Shown: in pieces, positions 7,195-16,442 of the stretch
Layout of the letters: each line of letters opens with the position of its first letter
Numbering within the stretch: the stretch's first letter is position 1
From: Anderseniella sp963698275
Lineage (GTDB): Bacteria; Pseudomonadota; Alphaproteobacteria; Rhizobiales; Aestuariivirgaceae
Assembly (NCBI GenBank): GCA_963698275.1
Contig: CAVOQE010000006.1
Coordinates: 434,001 to 498,000, forward strand
DNA length: 64,000 nt
Direction of reading: 5' to 3'
Position numbers and translations under genes: made by a program
The notes under the pieces: model-generated
What the model was told of the DNA's origin: nothing
Seen by the model: the letters and a program-made list of their open reading frames with translations, nothing else
The model's database searches: none

Positions 7195-9225
7195 CTATAT
7201 GTCTGACTCGGGTTCAATCTCGCCGAGCGACCTGCGCTGGGTCAGGGACTTTATCAACGCGCCAACGTGACGGGCCATGTCGCTGCTGAGGGCTCTGGCT
7301 TTGCCGATGGAGTAGGCAATCACATCGTCGGCAAACTCTCCGTACTGCTCGTTGATATCGGCGTACACTTGGCGAACCGCAGCAGCCTGCTCTTCGGTTT
7401 CTGGGCTGTCCTGATCGGTTGCAATGCGGGTCAGCGCCTTGCCGATTTCGAAAGCCCATTCATCCGGTACCGGGGCGATCGATGCCTGTGCAACGCCAAG
7501 CGCTGATTGTGCGGCCATCATTTCCCGCACCAGCGCCTGAGTTTTTTGCGGTGATGTGGCGCTCGGGTCCTGCGCTTCAGACAATGCGTGGCGAACAGAC
7601 GGCACACGCATGGCGGCGCGCGCCGGATTGTCTCTTCGTTCGCGCCCTATCTCGTTCGCTTGCCGGGACATCCGCTCATAAACCGCCTGCCTGCGGGCAA
7701 AGCCTTCGCCCTCATCTCCAGGCTCAGGCCGGTGAGCTTCAACCAGTTGCATAATCTGCTCATCAGGCAGGCTCGCCATGTTTTGCGTGTTGGCAGCTAC
7801 ATCGGTCGCGTCCTGCCTGGCCTCAAGCCATTGCCGGTGTGTTTCCGGCCCCAGTTCCCTCAGCACACTATCCGGGTCAATATCCGCGTGCGCGCCATTT
7901 GAAAAGGCAGAGCGGATGTCCGACCGGATGCTTTGTCCAAGCTGCCTTGCATGGATCCTGTCAGCCAGAGCATGCCTGCTGTCCTGGCGTTCAAGCTCAC
8001 GGCCGGCAGCGTCAAGCAGATCTGACTTCTGTTCGGGCTCCAATACATCGGCCCATGCAGGACGCCGGGCAATCTGTTCATAAGGCGTGCTGCCCTCACC
8101 GCGCACAATCGCGGCTTCCTGCAGCCTGACCTGCCGGTTCACGCCATCGTCTTCATTGCCGTCCGCAGCAATGGCAGCAGCAATTGCCTCTGTATCACCT
8201 GATCTGACCGCCGCTGCCACATCATCCGGGAGATGGCCTGTGCGATACCCCACAGAAACCAGCGCCGCGCGAACATGCGGTGCAAGACGATCAAACACCT
8301 TGCCACCGACCTGCTTGTCGATGCCGGAGAGGAATTCATCGACACGGCGCTGCACATCCCTGTCAGCATCCGCGCGGGTGACCGTCATGGCGGGCACGAT
8401 TTTTTCAACCGTGCCATCTTCATGAGTGACGGTGTCAGATCCATAACCGGCCCGGTCTGCACGCCCGTGCCAGTAAGGTGTCGAGCGAAACCTGTGCAAC
8501 CGCCTGATGAGCGCGCTCGGGCCCGGTTGTTCGCCTCTCAGAACCGACACAGCCAGAGCCGGGTCCTGCTTCGTGATCCTTGCTATTTTGCCGGATGCAT
8601 ATTGGCGGGCATAGCCAACACTACGGCCAGCGGCTTCCTCCACCGAAATAACGCCTGTATCAACCATGTCCTGCAATGTGGCGCGCACCCCACCCATGAC
8701 CACTTTTCCGTCCTCGTCAGGCTGCGATGCGGCAATGTCGACCTGCCGGAGCAGAGACCTGTCGGCTTCGGCACGTTTGACACTCAGTCCGACCTCACGG
8801 GCCAGCGTGCCGATGCTGATACCAACCTGTGCCAGATCATCCTGTGTCTCTGCCATGAACTGCTGGCGCACCTGAGGATCAGAAATGCCCTGCGCTGCCT
8901 GTTTCTGCCAAGCGGCTGCGCGGGCCTCATAAGCCTTGCTCCACTTGTCATAGTCGGGGTTTTGGTCGGGCGTGTAGCTGTTGTGTTCGGCAAGCAGGCT
9001 TGAGGTCCACCGCGAACGGGCACTCGCCAGTTCAAGCGCGGAACGCTGCTGCCTGACCTTTTCCTGTTGCTGTTGGTGAGCCGCCTGTTTTCTGGCGACC
9101 TCAAACAACTGTTTGCCGGTCCGATGCATGGCCGGGCCCACAAAGTCACGCGGCGCAGATACGATGCCGCCGCTTGAGCGCGGCACGCCCTGGCGCAAAT
9201 TATCTCGTGTCGGGATTCTGGGCAC
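7195..9225 (-). CDS. Internal virion protein with embedded lysozyme-like domain
   Basis: This 676-residue, mostly helical and Gln/Ala/Arg-rich protein has a coiled N-terminal region (about 1-200). At about residues 245-375 a compact region contains RSTPYWHGRADRAGYGSDT and LVSVGYRTGHLPDDV, which resembles the muramidase-like (T4 lysozyme fold) insert of podovirus internal virion proteins. The rest is a long helical C-terminal segment. Such proteins are ejected from the head and form a trans-envelope channel, the lysozyme domain opening the cell wall. The GTG start lies 3 bases after the stop of the next upstream gene. The catalytic glutamate was not identified with certainty. Confidence 0.72.
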   Translation of the reverse strand: MPRIPTRDNLRQGVPRSSGGIVSAPRDFVGPAMHRTGKQLFEVARKQAAHQQQQEKVRQQRSALELASARSRWTSSLLAEHNSYTPDQNPDYDKWSKAYEARAAAWQKQAAQGISDPQVRQQFMAETQDDLAQVGISIGTLAREVGLSVKRAEADRSLLRQVDIAASQPDEDGKVVMGGVRATLQDMVDTGVISVEEAAGRSVGYARQYASGKIARITKQDPALAVSVLRGEQPGPSALIRRLHRFRSTPYWHGRADRAGYGSDTVTHEDGTVEKIVPAMTVTRADADRDVQRRVDEFLSGIDKQVGGKVFDRLAPHVRAALVSVGYRTGHLPDDVAAAVRSGDTEAIAAAIAADGNEDDGVNRQVRLQEAAIVRGEGSTPYEQIARRPAWADVLEPEQKSDLLDAAGRELERQDSRHALADRIHARQLGQSIRSDIRSAFSNGAHADIDPDSVLRELGPETHRQWLEARQDATDVAANTQNMASLPDEQIMQLVEAHRPEPGDEGEGFARRQAVYERMSRQANEIGRERRDNPARAAMRVPSVRHALSEAQDPSATSPQKTQALVREMMAAQSALGVAQASIAPVPDEWAFEIGKALTRIATDQDSPETEEQAAAVRQVYADINEQYGEFADDVIAYSIGKARALSSDMARHVGALIKSLTQRRSLGEIEPESDI

Positions 9226-9228
9226 GGT

Positions 9229-9768
9229 CTATCTCGCCATCTTGTACAGATTGCCCGCAGCTCCGCCGGCAGCGCCGATGATTGACCCGGTCAGCGCACT
9301 GCGGCCCTCAGCGCGGCGGGCAGCAGCGCTGGCATAGGCTTTGTTGCGGCCGGTATTGCCCTGATAGAGTTCCAGCATGGAATTGTAGTTGCCCTGTTGT
9401 TCAACACCCTGCATCAGGCTGGTGATCGATGCATCACCTGCCCCGCCACCAGACGCTGCTGCGACTGCCTGAATGCGCGACCGGGCAAGGTCCTTTTCCC
9501 GGCGGGCCTGCATGGCCCGGCGCTGGCCAATGGCTTGTTCTTCATCGCCCTTGACTTTCAGCTGCCTGGCCTCGGCTTCAGCACCCGCCTTTGCCTGCAG
9601 TCCGCTGTAGAGCGTACCAGCGGCGCTGAGCCCGGTACCGAGCAGGCCCAGTGTGGAAAGCGCACTGCCTGCCGATGCAGCAGCACCAGCCGCTGCAGTG
9701 CCTACAGTTCCTGCCGACGCAGCGGATGTGCCGATGGCGGCTGTGAGTGCAATAAGTGTTTCTGCCAT
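9229..9768 (-). CDS. Small internal virion protein
   Basis: This protein is Ala/Gly-rich (hydrophobic about residues 5-50), then has a charged helical part with many Arg and Gln (EAEARQLKVKGDEEQAIGQRR) and a Gly/Ala-rich C-terminus (GSIIGAAGGAAGNLYKMAR). The sequence style and gene position between tail tubular protein B and the large lysozyme-bearing protein match the small internal virion proteins of T7-like podoviruses. An AGGG ribosome site precedes ATG 9768. It overlaps the upstream GNAT gene by 67 bases. Confidence 0.65.
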   Translation of the reverse strand: MAETLIALTAAIGTSAASAGTVGTAAAGAAASAGSALSTLGLLGTGLSAAGTLYSGLQAKAGAEAEARQLKVKGDEEQAIGQRRAMQARREKDLARSRIQAVAAASGGGAGDASITSLMQGVEQQGNYNSMLELYQGNTGRNKAYASAAARRAEGRSALTGSIIGAAGGAAGNLYKMAR

Positions 9769-10124
9769 TTCAATACCCTGTTGCCTTGCCGGACCTCGCC
9801 CGTGTCGCGAAACCCGAGCCATTCAAGCCATCTCGACCCGTTGAGTTCTGAACAATCCTCGATTGTATAAAGTTCGTCGCATGCAGCCTGCGCTGCCCTG
9901 ACCAGCCGTGCAGACCAGCGAGCGATCAGCGTTTTGTGCGCCTTGATCTCGCTGTTACCTTCAAAGCATACCCAGGGCCGGTTTTCGTCACCCCACACCA
10001 CCCATCCTGCGCCAATGATGGCACCCGTCTCATCTTCCGCCACCACACCGATGAACCACATGGGTGCTACGATGCGGCAGAATTTCTGGACATCGCTGGG
10101 TCTGGCCTCCCTGACGGTCAGCAT
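9702..10124 (-). CDS. GNAT-fold phage protein (T7 gp13-like position)
   Basis: A protein of about 140 residues with an acetyltransferase-like layout: it starts MLTVREARPSDVQKFCRI, then a central VVAEDETGAIIGAGWVVWG strand pair, and LEWLGFRDTG near the end, the usual GNAT beta-bulge and C-terminal signature. T7-like phages carry a gene of this fold (DUF2833, gp13) in the same place. It may be needed for assembly of internal virion proteins rather than for acetylation. The ATG overlaps the stop of tail tubular protein B by one base (TGATG). Confidence 0.7.
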   Translation of the reverse strand: MLTVREARPSDVQKFCRIVAPMWFIGVVAEDETGAIIGAGWVVWGDENRPWVCFEGNSEIKAHKTLIARWSARLVRAAQAACDELYTIEDCSELNGSRWLEWLGFRDTGEVRQGNRVLKWQKHLLHSQPPSAHPLRRQEL

Positions 10125-12841
10125 CAATTCGCCTCCATGGTCAGCGACAGGCTCAGCACCGTGCATGGCAAAGGCGCCTGCCCGGCCAGGCACAGCCTTG
10201 TGTCGGTGTCCCAGGTGCCGGGAATGCAGTAGGACTGTGCATCATAGGTTTCCAGCACCGTGTTGGCATCCAGCGTCTCTCCTGCAAACGACAAGGGCAG
10301 GTAATCCATGGCGTCAAACGTCTGGCCAGCCCTGATGCCCCTGATGTGCGTCCTGTAGAGGATCGGTGCCACGTCCCGCAGCGTCTTGCGCCGCGACAGG
10401 GGTGCGCCGTCGCGAACCCCGTAGGCCAGCTTGGCCGAACGCCATTGCCAGTCATATGCGAGCCCTACAACAACCGTGCCGCTGACCGGTTCAGGCAATG
10501 TGATCTGGCCCGACGAGACAGTGAATATGGCCGGTTCATCACCATCCATGACCGCCTGGCCGGCGGCCCAAACGACCACTTGCGCACCTTCAAGATGCGA
10601 CAACCCGGTTACCGTGTCAGATGCGACAAGGGTCCGGGTCACATAGCTGTCGGCCATGTAGTTGTGGATGCCGCCCTGGGCCTGGGTGTCATAGGCGAGC
10701 CGCTCCACATGGCGCCTGGTCGCGCCATTGACGGTGCGCGCGACCACCATGAAGACATCGTCGTCTTCCACATTGGGCAGGATGGCCACGTCTTCGATCA
10801 GCCCGTCGGTCTGGAAGGTAAACCAGGACAGAACGTCTTCGGAACGTTCATAAGTCAGCATGGCGCAGGTGCCGTCATTGAGCACGAACCAGATGCGGGT
10901 ATCGGGCTGGCGCTGCACGGCCAGCAGCTTCACGCCGGCACTAAGCACGGTCGGGTGAAACCGGCTGATTTCCGACGATGAATAATCCTGCGCATCGATC
11001 GTGTAGGACAGGTCATAAGCGCGCTTGCCCGAGCGCTGCACGAACACCGCGGAGCGATCAATCTTGATCGCCTGCACATCGGCAGAGCCTTGTGTGGAAG
11101 CATCCTTGATGGAGAAATTCGAAGGTGTCATTGGCTCATCGAACGATGAAGACCGGCCAACCGGTTCTGCCCCTGATGTGCCGATGCACAGCCGGGCCAG
11201 ACCAAGGATCCAGTTAACCGCGTTCACGGCACCTGTTGCTACGGACCTGATCACAGGCCCGCTGTCGCCGTCCTGTTCCAGGTCAAAGCTGTCAAAGCCG
11301 TCCGAGACGGAACCGAACAGTTTGTCGGCGCCACCCCACCACAACCGGCCTTCAAACAACGCAACGGCAGACGGCCAGCCGCGCAAGGTCGAGAACTGTC
11401 CTTCCGACCAGTCATTGGCAACTTCGTCGGCATGAATTCTGGACATGACTTCATAGTCGGCAGAGGACGGTGAGTTGATGCCGGTGATCAACACGTAGCC
11501 GTCGCCGCCACCGCCGCCCGAATAGGTCGCCGTAATGACTGCAGTCCCTGAGGTATAGTCGTCCGAATTGAAACCGAGCCTGCACAATACAACCGTGTTC
11601 GCAGACCCCGGCGTTCTGGTAATGCTCTGATTGGTTGTGTAAAACTCAACCCGCCGCCACGTCTCGCCGTCGTCTTCGGAGATTTGCAGCCCGATACGCC
11701 CGACCCAGGTTCCGGTAATCGAGATGACGACATCACGCTCGTTGGTGTTTTCGTTGGCTCCGTCGGAATCGATGTCGTACCTGGAATTGCCTGACACCCG
11801 AATGGTGTCCGTGTACCTGTCCGGCCCGGATAAGGACGCTCCCACAATGGTCTGCTGGTGGGTAATGCGGAACACTGACCCAACATGACCGGACTTGAAG
11901 AACGGAGCCGACGCCGTGAGGGTGCCGTTCCCGGTTCTGGCGTCAGGTGTAAGCGTCAGGTCTGCTGTCTTGCCTCTGAACGGACCATCTACAAACTCGT
12001 AGCCTGTTAAAGACCATGATGTTTCCGCCCGGCGCTCAATCCGCACCGGCTGATAAGCCTGGTCGGATGAGGTCACAAAGATCACATCACCGGACTGCGA
12101 ATATCTCAGTTTGAACAGATCAGCGGCAGCCCAGCCTGTCACCAGTTCCATCACGCCTGCCGCGGCAATGGACACATCGGATACGATGCGATTTGCCTCG
12201 CTTTCCGCTGAGAGCTGAACGTAATAGGTGCCCGACACAGGTGTGAAGGCAATCGAGTGAAACCCGGTTTTCAATTCGGTTTCGCTTATGTATTCATCGC
12301 CGCCATCAGTGGAGCCGCAGCGGAATTTCACCGGGCCCCGGTCAACGGTAACTTCAATCGCATGTTCGACATTCTGGTCGCCACCAGACACGGTGTCGGA
12401 GCGCTTGGCGAGTGTCGTGCCGCCCCTGTCGGGTGTTTGCAGTGTCAACACGCCGCCGGAGATTGTTGACACTCCACCGCCTGTCGTCGTGAGCGTCCAG
12501 CCGGTCGACGCACCAAAATCCCCATTGGTCACAACCGTGGAAACAGCAGCCCTGGAAACAAGCTCGCCAGCGACCCGAACGCGCAATTTCTGGTCTGACA
12601 ATTCCAAAAGGGCAGTGTCGGTTGCCGAGAAGATGAACGGAATGTTGCGCGCCTCGCCATCGCCGTCTGTCGACGAGAGATAAGCAAGCCCGGGGCGTGC
12701 AGCCATCGGACCGATCACACGCGGGAAACAGTTCTTCATCACCTCGGCCGAGATACGCATGCGCGACAGGTCAACGCGGCCCAGCGCCAGCGGCGACACC
12801 TCACCGCCGTTCATGGCAAACAGATAGGATTTTTCGCGCAT
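10124..12841 (-). CDS. Tail tubular protein B (nozzle), gp12-like
   Basis: A large (about 905 residues) beta-rich virion protein. The N-terminus (NGGEVSPLALGRVDLSRM, then NCFPRVIGPMAARPGLAYL) is the conserved head of podovirus nozzle proteins. Beta-strand-rich repeats and an inserted carbohydrate-binding-like region at roughly residues 105-215 (NGDFGASTGWTLTTTGGG) follow. It should form the hexameric distal tail tube. ATG 12841 overlaps the stop of tail tubular protein A as TGATG; the GTG just before it is not needed. Order A, B, GNAT, internal proteins matches T7-type virion modules. Confidence 0.85.
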   Translation of the reverse strand: MREKSYLFAMNGGEVSPLALGRVDLSRMRISAEVMKNCFPRVIGPMAARPGLAYLSSTDGDGEARNIPFIFSATDTALLELSDQKLRVRVAGELVSRAAVSTVVTNGDFGASTGWTLTTTGGGVSTISGGVLTLQTPDRGGTTLAKRSDTVSGGDQNVEHAIEVTVDRGPVKFRCGSTDGGDEYISETELKTGFHSIAFTPVSGTYYVQLSAESEANRIVSDVSIAAAGVMELVTGWAAADLFKLRYSQSGDVIFVTSSDQAYQPVRIERRAETSWSLTGYEFVDGPFRGKTADLTLTPDARTGNGTLTASAPFFKSGHVGSVFRITHQQTIVGASLSGPDRYTDTIRVSGNSRYDIDSDGANENTNERDVVISITGTWVGRIGLQISEDDGETWRRVEFYTTNQSITRTPGSANTVVLCRLGFNSDDYTSGTAVITATYSGGGGGDGYVLITGINSPSSADYEVMSRIHADEVANDWSEGQFSTLRGWPSAVALFEGRLWWGGADKLFGSVSDGFDSFDLEQDGDSGPVIRSVATGAVNAVNWILGLARLCIGTSGAEPVGRSSSFDEPMTPSNFSIKDASTQGSADVQAIKIDRSAVFVQRSGKRAYDLSYTIDAQDYSSSEISRFHPTVLSAGVKLLAVQRQPDTRIWFVLNDGTCAMLTYERSEDVLSWFTFQTDGLIEDVAILPNVEDDDVFMVVARTVNGATRRHVERLAYDTQAQGGIHNYMADSYVTRTLVASDTVTGLSHLEGAQVVVWAAGQAVMDGDEPAIFTVSSGQITLPEPVSGTVVVGLAYDWQWRSAKLAYGVRDGAPLSRRKTLRDVAPILYRTHIRGIRAGQTFDAMDYLPLSFAGETLDANTVLETYDAQSYCIPGTWDTDTRLCLAGQAPLPCTVLSLSLTMEAN

Positions 12842-13488
12842 CACGCCCGCCTGTAATCAAGGCTTGACCGGCGGCCGGAAAACCGGTTGCTCATCCAGCG
12901 TCCCGGCCTGCTGGCCTGTGTCGGCTGCTGCAGGGCTTCAAACGTGTTGGCCTTGCCCAGCGCCACGGCCTTCAGCGACATGAGACTGCTCTGCAGTTCG
13001 GTCGAGCCGGTCAGTTTCGGTGCGATACGGCAGGCCAGTTCGGTGCATGCCGCCTCGGTGAGCCGTTCCGGCCACCTGCCCAGATCAAGCCCATAAGCGG
13101 CATCACTGGAGGTGTAGCGCATGTAAAGCGGCGTCACGTCGGACCACAGGTAACCGCCCTCCACCAGATAGGCCCTGCCATCTGTGTGATAGTCCAGTGG
13201 AGGATCCAGGGCCTCGGAGGCAGACACTACATATTTGCGCACGAAATCTGCCGGCATGTCATGGGCATGGGCATAGCCGAAGGCCGGCGAGACACTATTG
13301 TTCACTGTGATCTGGGTGGTGCGCATGGCATGGGTCCAGAAACCTGCTTCCATGAGCGACTGCAGCATTGGTCCATAGTGAATGTCGCACAATCTGCGGG
13401 CTTCATTGTTTTCGCTCAGCGATGTCACCGGCGTCTGCCTGCAGTGCAGAATGGCGCGCTGATAAATTTCCAGCTTGCTGGTTGCCAT
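12841..13488 (-). CDS. Tail tubular protein A (adaptor), gp11-like
   Basis: 215 residues. The start LEIYQRAILHCRQTPVTSL and the following LCDIHYGPMLQSLMEAGFW are the conserved N-terminal helices of T7 gp11-type adaptors that bind the portal ring and the nozzle. DMPADFVRKYVVS lies in the central part and an Arg-rich tail closes it. Length is typical. It precedes tail tubular protein B with an overlapping stop and start. Confidence 0.85.
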   Translation of the reverse strand: MATSKLEIYQRAILHCRQTPVTSLSENNEARRLCDIHYGPMLQSLMEAGFWTHAMRTTQITVNNSVSPAFGYAHAHDMPADFVRKYVVSASEALDPPLDYHTDGRAYLVEGGYLWSDVTPLYMRYTSSDAAYGLDLGRWPERLTEAACTELACRIAPKLTGSTELQSSLMSLKAVALGKANTFEALQQPTQASRPGRWMSNRFSGRRSSLDYRRA

Positions 13489-13492
13489 CGGT

Positions 13493-13996
13493 TTACGCCG
13501 CCGCCTTGCGGTTCATGGTGCCAAGATGGGTATCAAGGGCGCACTCGGCATCAACCCTGGTGGTCAGTCCGGCGAACAGGACAATGCCGTCAGGGTCGAC
13601 CACCCGCCAGCCGTTCTGACCATTGGATTCGATAGTGTGCAGACCACGCAGGCGTTCGATCTCCGGCCGGCCCAGCGCCTTGATGTCATATTCCACATGC
13701 CGCACAACCGCGACCCGCAGGTAATTGCGCCCTGCTTCCAGCACCCTCAGGTCGGCCTCCCAGCGCAGACGCTGATCGATACAGGTGAGCAGCGATTTCG
13801 GCGTCACCCGGGCCGCATGATGGGCCCAATAGGAAGGCTTGCAGATATCGTCCAGCTGGTCACCGTCGGGGATCTGCACCATGAACCTGCTTTCAACATG
13901 GCTGGCCAGTTGAAACACACTATGGCCGTTGGGGCATGTTTTGACAAAGGCAGTGGCATCGGTTGCAACCGGATTTGGGACGGGGTTTTTTGCCAT
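13493..13996 (-). CDS. Hypothetical phage virion-module protein
   Basis: A 167-residue soluble protein, not recognised by family. It starts MAKNPVPNPVATDATAF and has two Cys, several His and a repeated strand-like pattern (VVRHVEYDIKALG, ENGQ-type turns, VVDPDGIVLFAGL). A GGAGG ribosome site lies 10 bases upstream. It sits between the lipoprotein and tail tubular protein A, so a head-completion or assembly role is possible but unproven. Confidence 0.65.
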   Translation of the reverse strand: MAKNPVPNPVATDATAFVKTCPNGHSVFQLASHVESRFMVQIPDGDQLDDICKPSYWAHHAARVTPKSLLTCIDQRLRWEADLRVLEAGRNYLRVAVVRHVEYDIKALGRPEIERLRGLHTIESNGQNGWRVVDPDGIVLFAGLTTRVDAECALDTHLGTMNRKAAA

Positions 13997-14026
13997 TTTT
14001 CTGGAGGTTCCTTGTGATTGAAATGT

Positions 14027-14064
14027 AAAACGGGACGCGGATCCTTTGAAGAACCACGCCCCGT
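14027..14064. terminator. Stem-loop, likely terminator downstream of the lipoprotein gene
   Basis: The arms aaaacgggacgcgg and ccacgccccgttt form a stable stem between the leftward lipoprotein gene (ends 14184) and the next leftward gene (starts 13996). On the minus strand the T-rich side follows the stem. The stem reads in both directions. Confidence 0.5.
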
Positions 14065-14183
14065 TTCGGGTTTTAAGTCGTCATGATCTGTCGCGTCAGC
14101 CGAAACCGCTCATGGAGCTGAATGCATCCTGGAGCAGAGTGCCGGAAGCAAACTTCAACGCACGACTGGATTTTCCCCGACGC

Positions 14184-14753
14184 TTACTCCGCGAGATTGT
14201 CCAGCACAATCCGGTCCGTGAAGGTACCGGCGCTGGTGTTCATGGTCATGTTGGCAACCGGGGTCAGTTTGGCATTGGTCAGGCTGTACTCCACCTCGAC
14301 GAATACTTTTTCAACATCACCTTCCTGCAAACCGGGACGCCGTGGCTGGGTGAACACCCATTTGTTGGTATCGATAACGAACTGGGATAACAAGCCGGTC
14401 GAACAAACCACCTCGCCCTGGCTCGGATACCCGGTGATGCTGATTGAAATACGCCTGCCCGTACCTCGTTTCCAGACCCTGCCCAGCGCATCGGTGACCT
14501 CACACCGGGTGCCTGCCGGAAACCCGTCCAGGGTGAGTTCGTAATAGCGTTGCGGCGGCGGGTATCTGCCGACATTTGCAGGCAGAGTATTGTTTGCCGG
14601 AGGCAGGTTGCCCGCAAGGTCTGAGTTGTTACCGGTGTCGGCGACGCTCGCCGGTGTCTCGTCATCGCCGAACAGCGACACACCGGACGTTCCGCACCCG
14701 GCTACAAGGCCACACAACGCACTGACAACTGCCAATTCAAGAATACGTTTCAT
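14184..14753 (-). CDS. Phage-encoded lipoprotein, unknown function
   Basis: 189 residues. The start is placed at MKRILELAVVSALCGLVAGC, a lipoprotein signal peptide ending in LVAGC with lipidation at about Cys20. The mature part has an acidic, Asn/Pro-rich linker and then a beta-rich domain (YELTLDGFPAGTRCEVTDA, with a second Cys further on). A lipoprotein amid virion genes may be an envelope conversion or superinfection-exclusion factor. It has its own upstream element (14872-14930) and a terminator, so it may be transcribed separately. The upstream open frame to 14984 is unlikely to be translated. Confidence 0.7.
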   Translation of the reverse strand: MKRILELAVVSALCGLVAGCGTSGVSLFGDDETPASVADTGNNSDLAGNLPPANNTLPANVGRYPPPQRYYELTLDGFPAGTRCEVTDALGRVWKRGTGRRISISITGYPSQGEVVCSTGLLSQFVIDTNKWVFTQPRRPGLQEGDVEKVFVEVEYSLTNAKLTPVANMTMNTSAGTFTDRIVLDNLAE

Positions 14754-14871
14754 GACATTGACTGTGGAACAGACTTGCAAGACACGCAACGGCATTTGTT
14801 GAATGTCTACTACAGATGACAGCTTTCGCCGGCATGACCAGGCGGCAGCAGCGATGTGTATGCAAAGTTCC

Positions 14872-14930
14872 TCACTGTAGCGCTGATACGCATATGTTTG
14901 CCGGTATTTGTGTAAGCAGGTCAATAACGG
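14872..14930 (-). promoter_or_regulatory. Repeated ~59-bp element, copy 1 (candidate phage promoter)
   Basis: On the minus strand this reads ATTGACCTGCTTACAC, then an AT-rich segment, then TACAGTGA. The same 20-base core and the same end motif recur at 21498-21557 in the same orientation. It ends about 120 bases upstream of the lipoprotein start. A GCTTA...TAAGC-like dyad is partly present. Promoter function is inferred from repetition, orientation and position. A standard -10 box is not obvious. Confidence 0.5.
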
Positions 14931-15078
14931 CAGCAGGCAACGAACCTTACCTGTTGCCCAATTCATCGGTAATCCATTGAACAAAAATATTTTTCAGAAA
15001 GTCAAATGCGCCGCGACCATGTTCCGGTCGCGGATCCGGCCCGGCAAGCTGCCGGACCGGACATGTCGTGTTAAATGG

Positions 15079-15339
15079 TCAGGCCAGGATGGCCGGTGAC
15101 ATGGTGGCAGCACCGCCTGCCGTTACCGCAGTGACGACGTGCGTGGTGGCACCGACGGTTGCGGTGGTCTTCACATAGATCACCACGTCATTGACCTTCA
15201 TGCCCTTGGCGGCACCGTCTTCGATGAAGTCGGCGGCGTCCACAGCGGTATGAATGTCCGTACCATAGGCGAGCCAGACTTTCGGCTGATCGCCCACGCA
15301 CGGGATCACGCAGTTCCATTGTGCTGTTACATAAGCCAT
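15079..15339 (-). CDS. Small head-associated protein downstream of capsid gene
   Basis: 86 residues: MAYVTAQWNCVIPCVGDQPK, then VWLAYGTD and a Gly/Ala/Thr/Val-rich beta C-terminus. Genes of this size and style commonly follow the capsid gene in podoviruses of this group. Decoration or stabilisation of the head is possible. A GGGAGG ribosome site precedes the ATG, and the gap to the capsid stop is 14 bases. GC-rich hairpins at 15012-15058, downstream of its stop, could terminate head-gene transcription. Confidence 0.68.
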   Translation of the reverse strand: MAYVTAQWNCVIPCVGDQPKVWLAYGTDIHTAVDAADFIEDGAAKGMKVNDVVIYVKTTATVGATTHVVTAVTAGGAATMSPAILA

Positions 15340-15353
15340 GTGTAATCCTCCCT

Positions 15354-16226
15354 TTAGGACGCCACGATGGCGGAACCATCATGTGTCATCTGAACGATCC
15401 CGGTGTTCTGAAGCAGCTTGGCTTCGTGGTAGAGTGAACAGCGTGACCAGGACAGTTGCTGCTTGTCCTCATAGCCGATGGCCACGTCCATGCCCTTGGC
15501 ATCGGCTGCATGACCGACGGCGTTGCGGTGATACATGAAGCACAGCTCCGAACTGGTGCCGAGACCGGCGATCTGGTTGGAGACGATCCATTTCACACCG
15601 AGCCATTCATACCAGCCCTGCCCCATGCTCGAGGCTGTCTTGGCATCCATGGCATTCCAGCCGGGATAGTTCACCGCCGGTTTGACGGTGACAAAGTCCG
15701 CACTTGAGAAGGTCGGGATAGTCATCAGGTAGGCCAGGAAGGCCGGCGAGATCACCGCGAACACATTGCCGTCCCACGGAACGCCGTTGTTCATCAGGTA
15801 TGTCGTCGCCTTCTGCACCATGGTCAGTGACGCTGTTGCAGTTGTACCGGTGGTTATGGTGCCGGTTTCCAGTTGCGCCAGGATGGTGGCATCAATGTCG
15901 CGGTTCAACACCGACATGGTATTGATCTGCATGATTTCGCGCTGGTCACCTTGTGACTGGAAGATATTGAATCCGGTCATTTCGATGAGGTCGTGCTTTT
16001 CCTTCAGCGTGACGGTGGTCTGGGTATTGTTGTTGTCACGCGCCGGGATCAGGCCGCCAACGCCGCGAGTTACGGTTGTGCCGGATGAATCGACGATCAG
16101 GAACGTGGCCTGATTGCCCTTGGTCTGGCTTTCCTTGGTGGTTGTATCCTTGAGAAGCGATTGCCGCTGGCCAAAGGCCAGAACCATCTCTTCCCGGTAT
16201 TGAATCATTGGGGCTGCACCAGGCAT
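15354..16226 (-). CDS. Major capsid protein
   Basis: 290 residues. The N-terminal region includes MIQYREEMVLAFGQRQSLLK and RGVGGLIPARDNNNTQTTV, followed by LIEMTGFNIFQSQGDQREIM, MNNGVPWDGNVFAVISPAFL and a C-terminal ALLQNTGI-like end. This is the pattern of podovirus capsid proteins of the Phage_capsid_2 type (HK97-like fold). A GGAGG site lies directly before the ATG. It sits downstream of the scaffold gene, as expected, though separated from it by two inserted genes. Confidence 0.85.
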   Translation of the reverse strand: MPGAAPMIQYREEMVLAFGQRQSLLKDTTTKESQTKGNQATFLIVDSSGTTVTRGVGGLIPARDNNNTQTTVTLKEKHDLIEMTGFNIFQSQGDQREIMQINTMSVLNRDIDATILAQLETGTITTGTTATASLTMVQKATTYLMNNGVPWDGNVFAVISPAFLAYLMTIPTFSSADFVTVKPAVNYPGWNAMDAKTASSMGQGWYEWLGVKWIVSNQIAGLGTSSELCFMYHRNAVGHAADAKGMDVAIGYEDKQQLSWSRCSLYHEAKLLQNTGIVQMTHDGSAIVAS

Positions 16227-16442
16227 GGTGTCCCTCCTTCAATTGATGGGTTGAATGAAAGCTTGGTCCTGAACGGGTGGCCGGAAGGGGAGCGAACACC
16301 GGGAGGTCTTCGGTTCACCGAAGAGCCGGTTTCACTGGCCTGCAGGGACGTAGGGACAGTAGCGGGTTGGTTTGGGGTCTTGACCCCGGGGTTCAACCGG
16401 GACCGTAAATAACGGGATGGCCGGTTTGATCAGAAGTTCGGT

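Noticed and set aside
8233..9003. 256-residue plus-strand open frame over the internal virion protein
   Set aside because: Shadow frame opposite a well-supported leftward gene.
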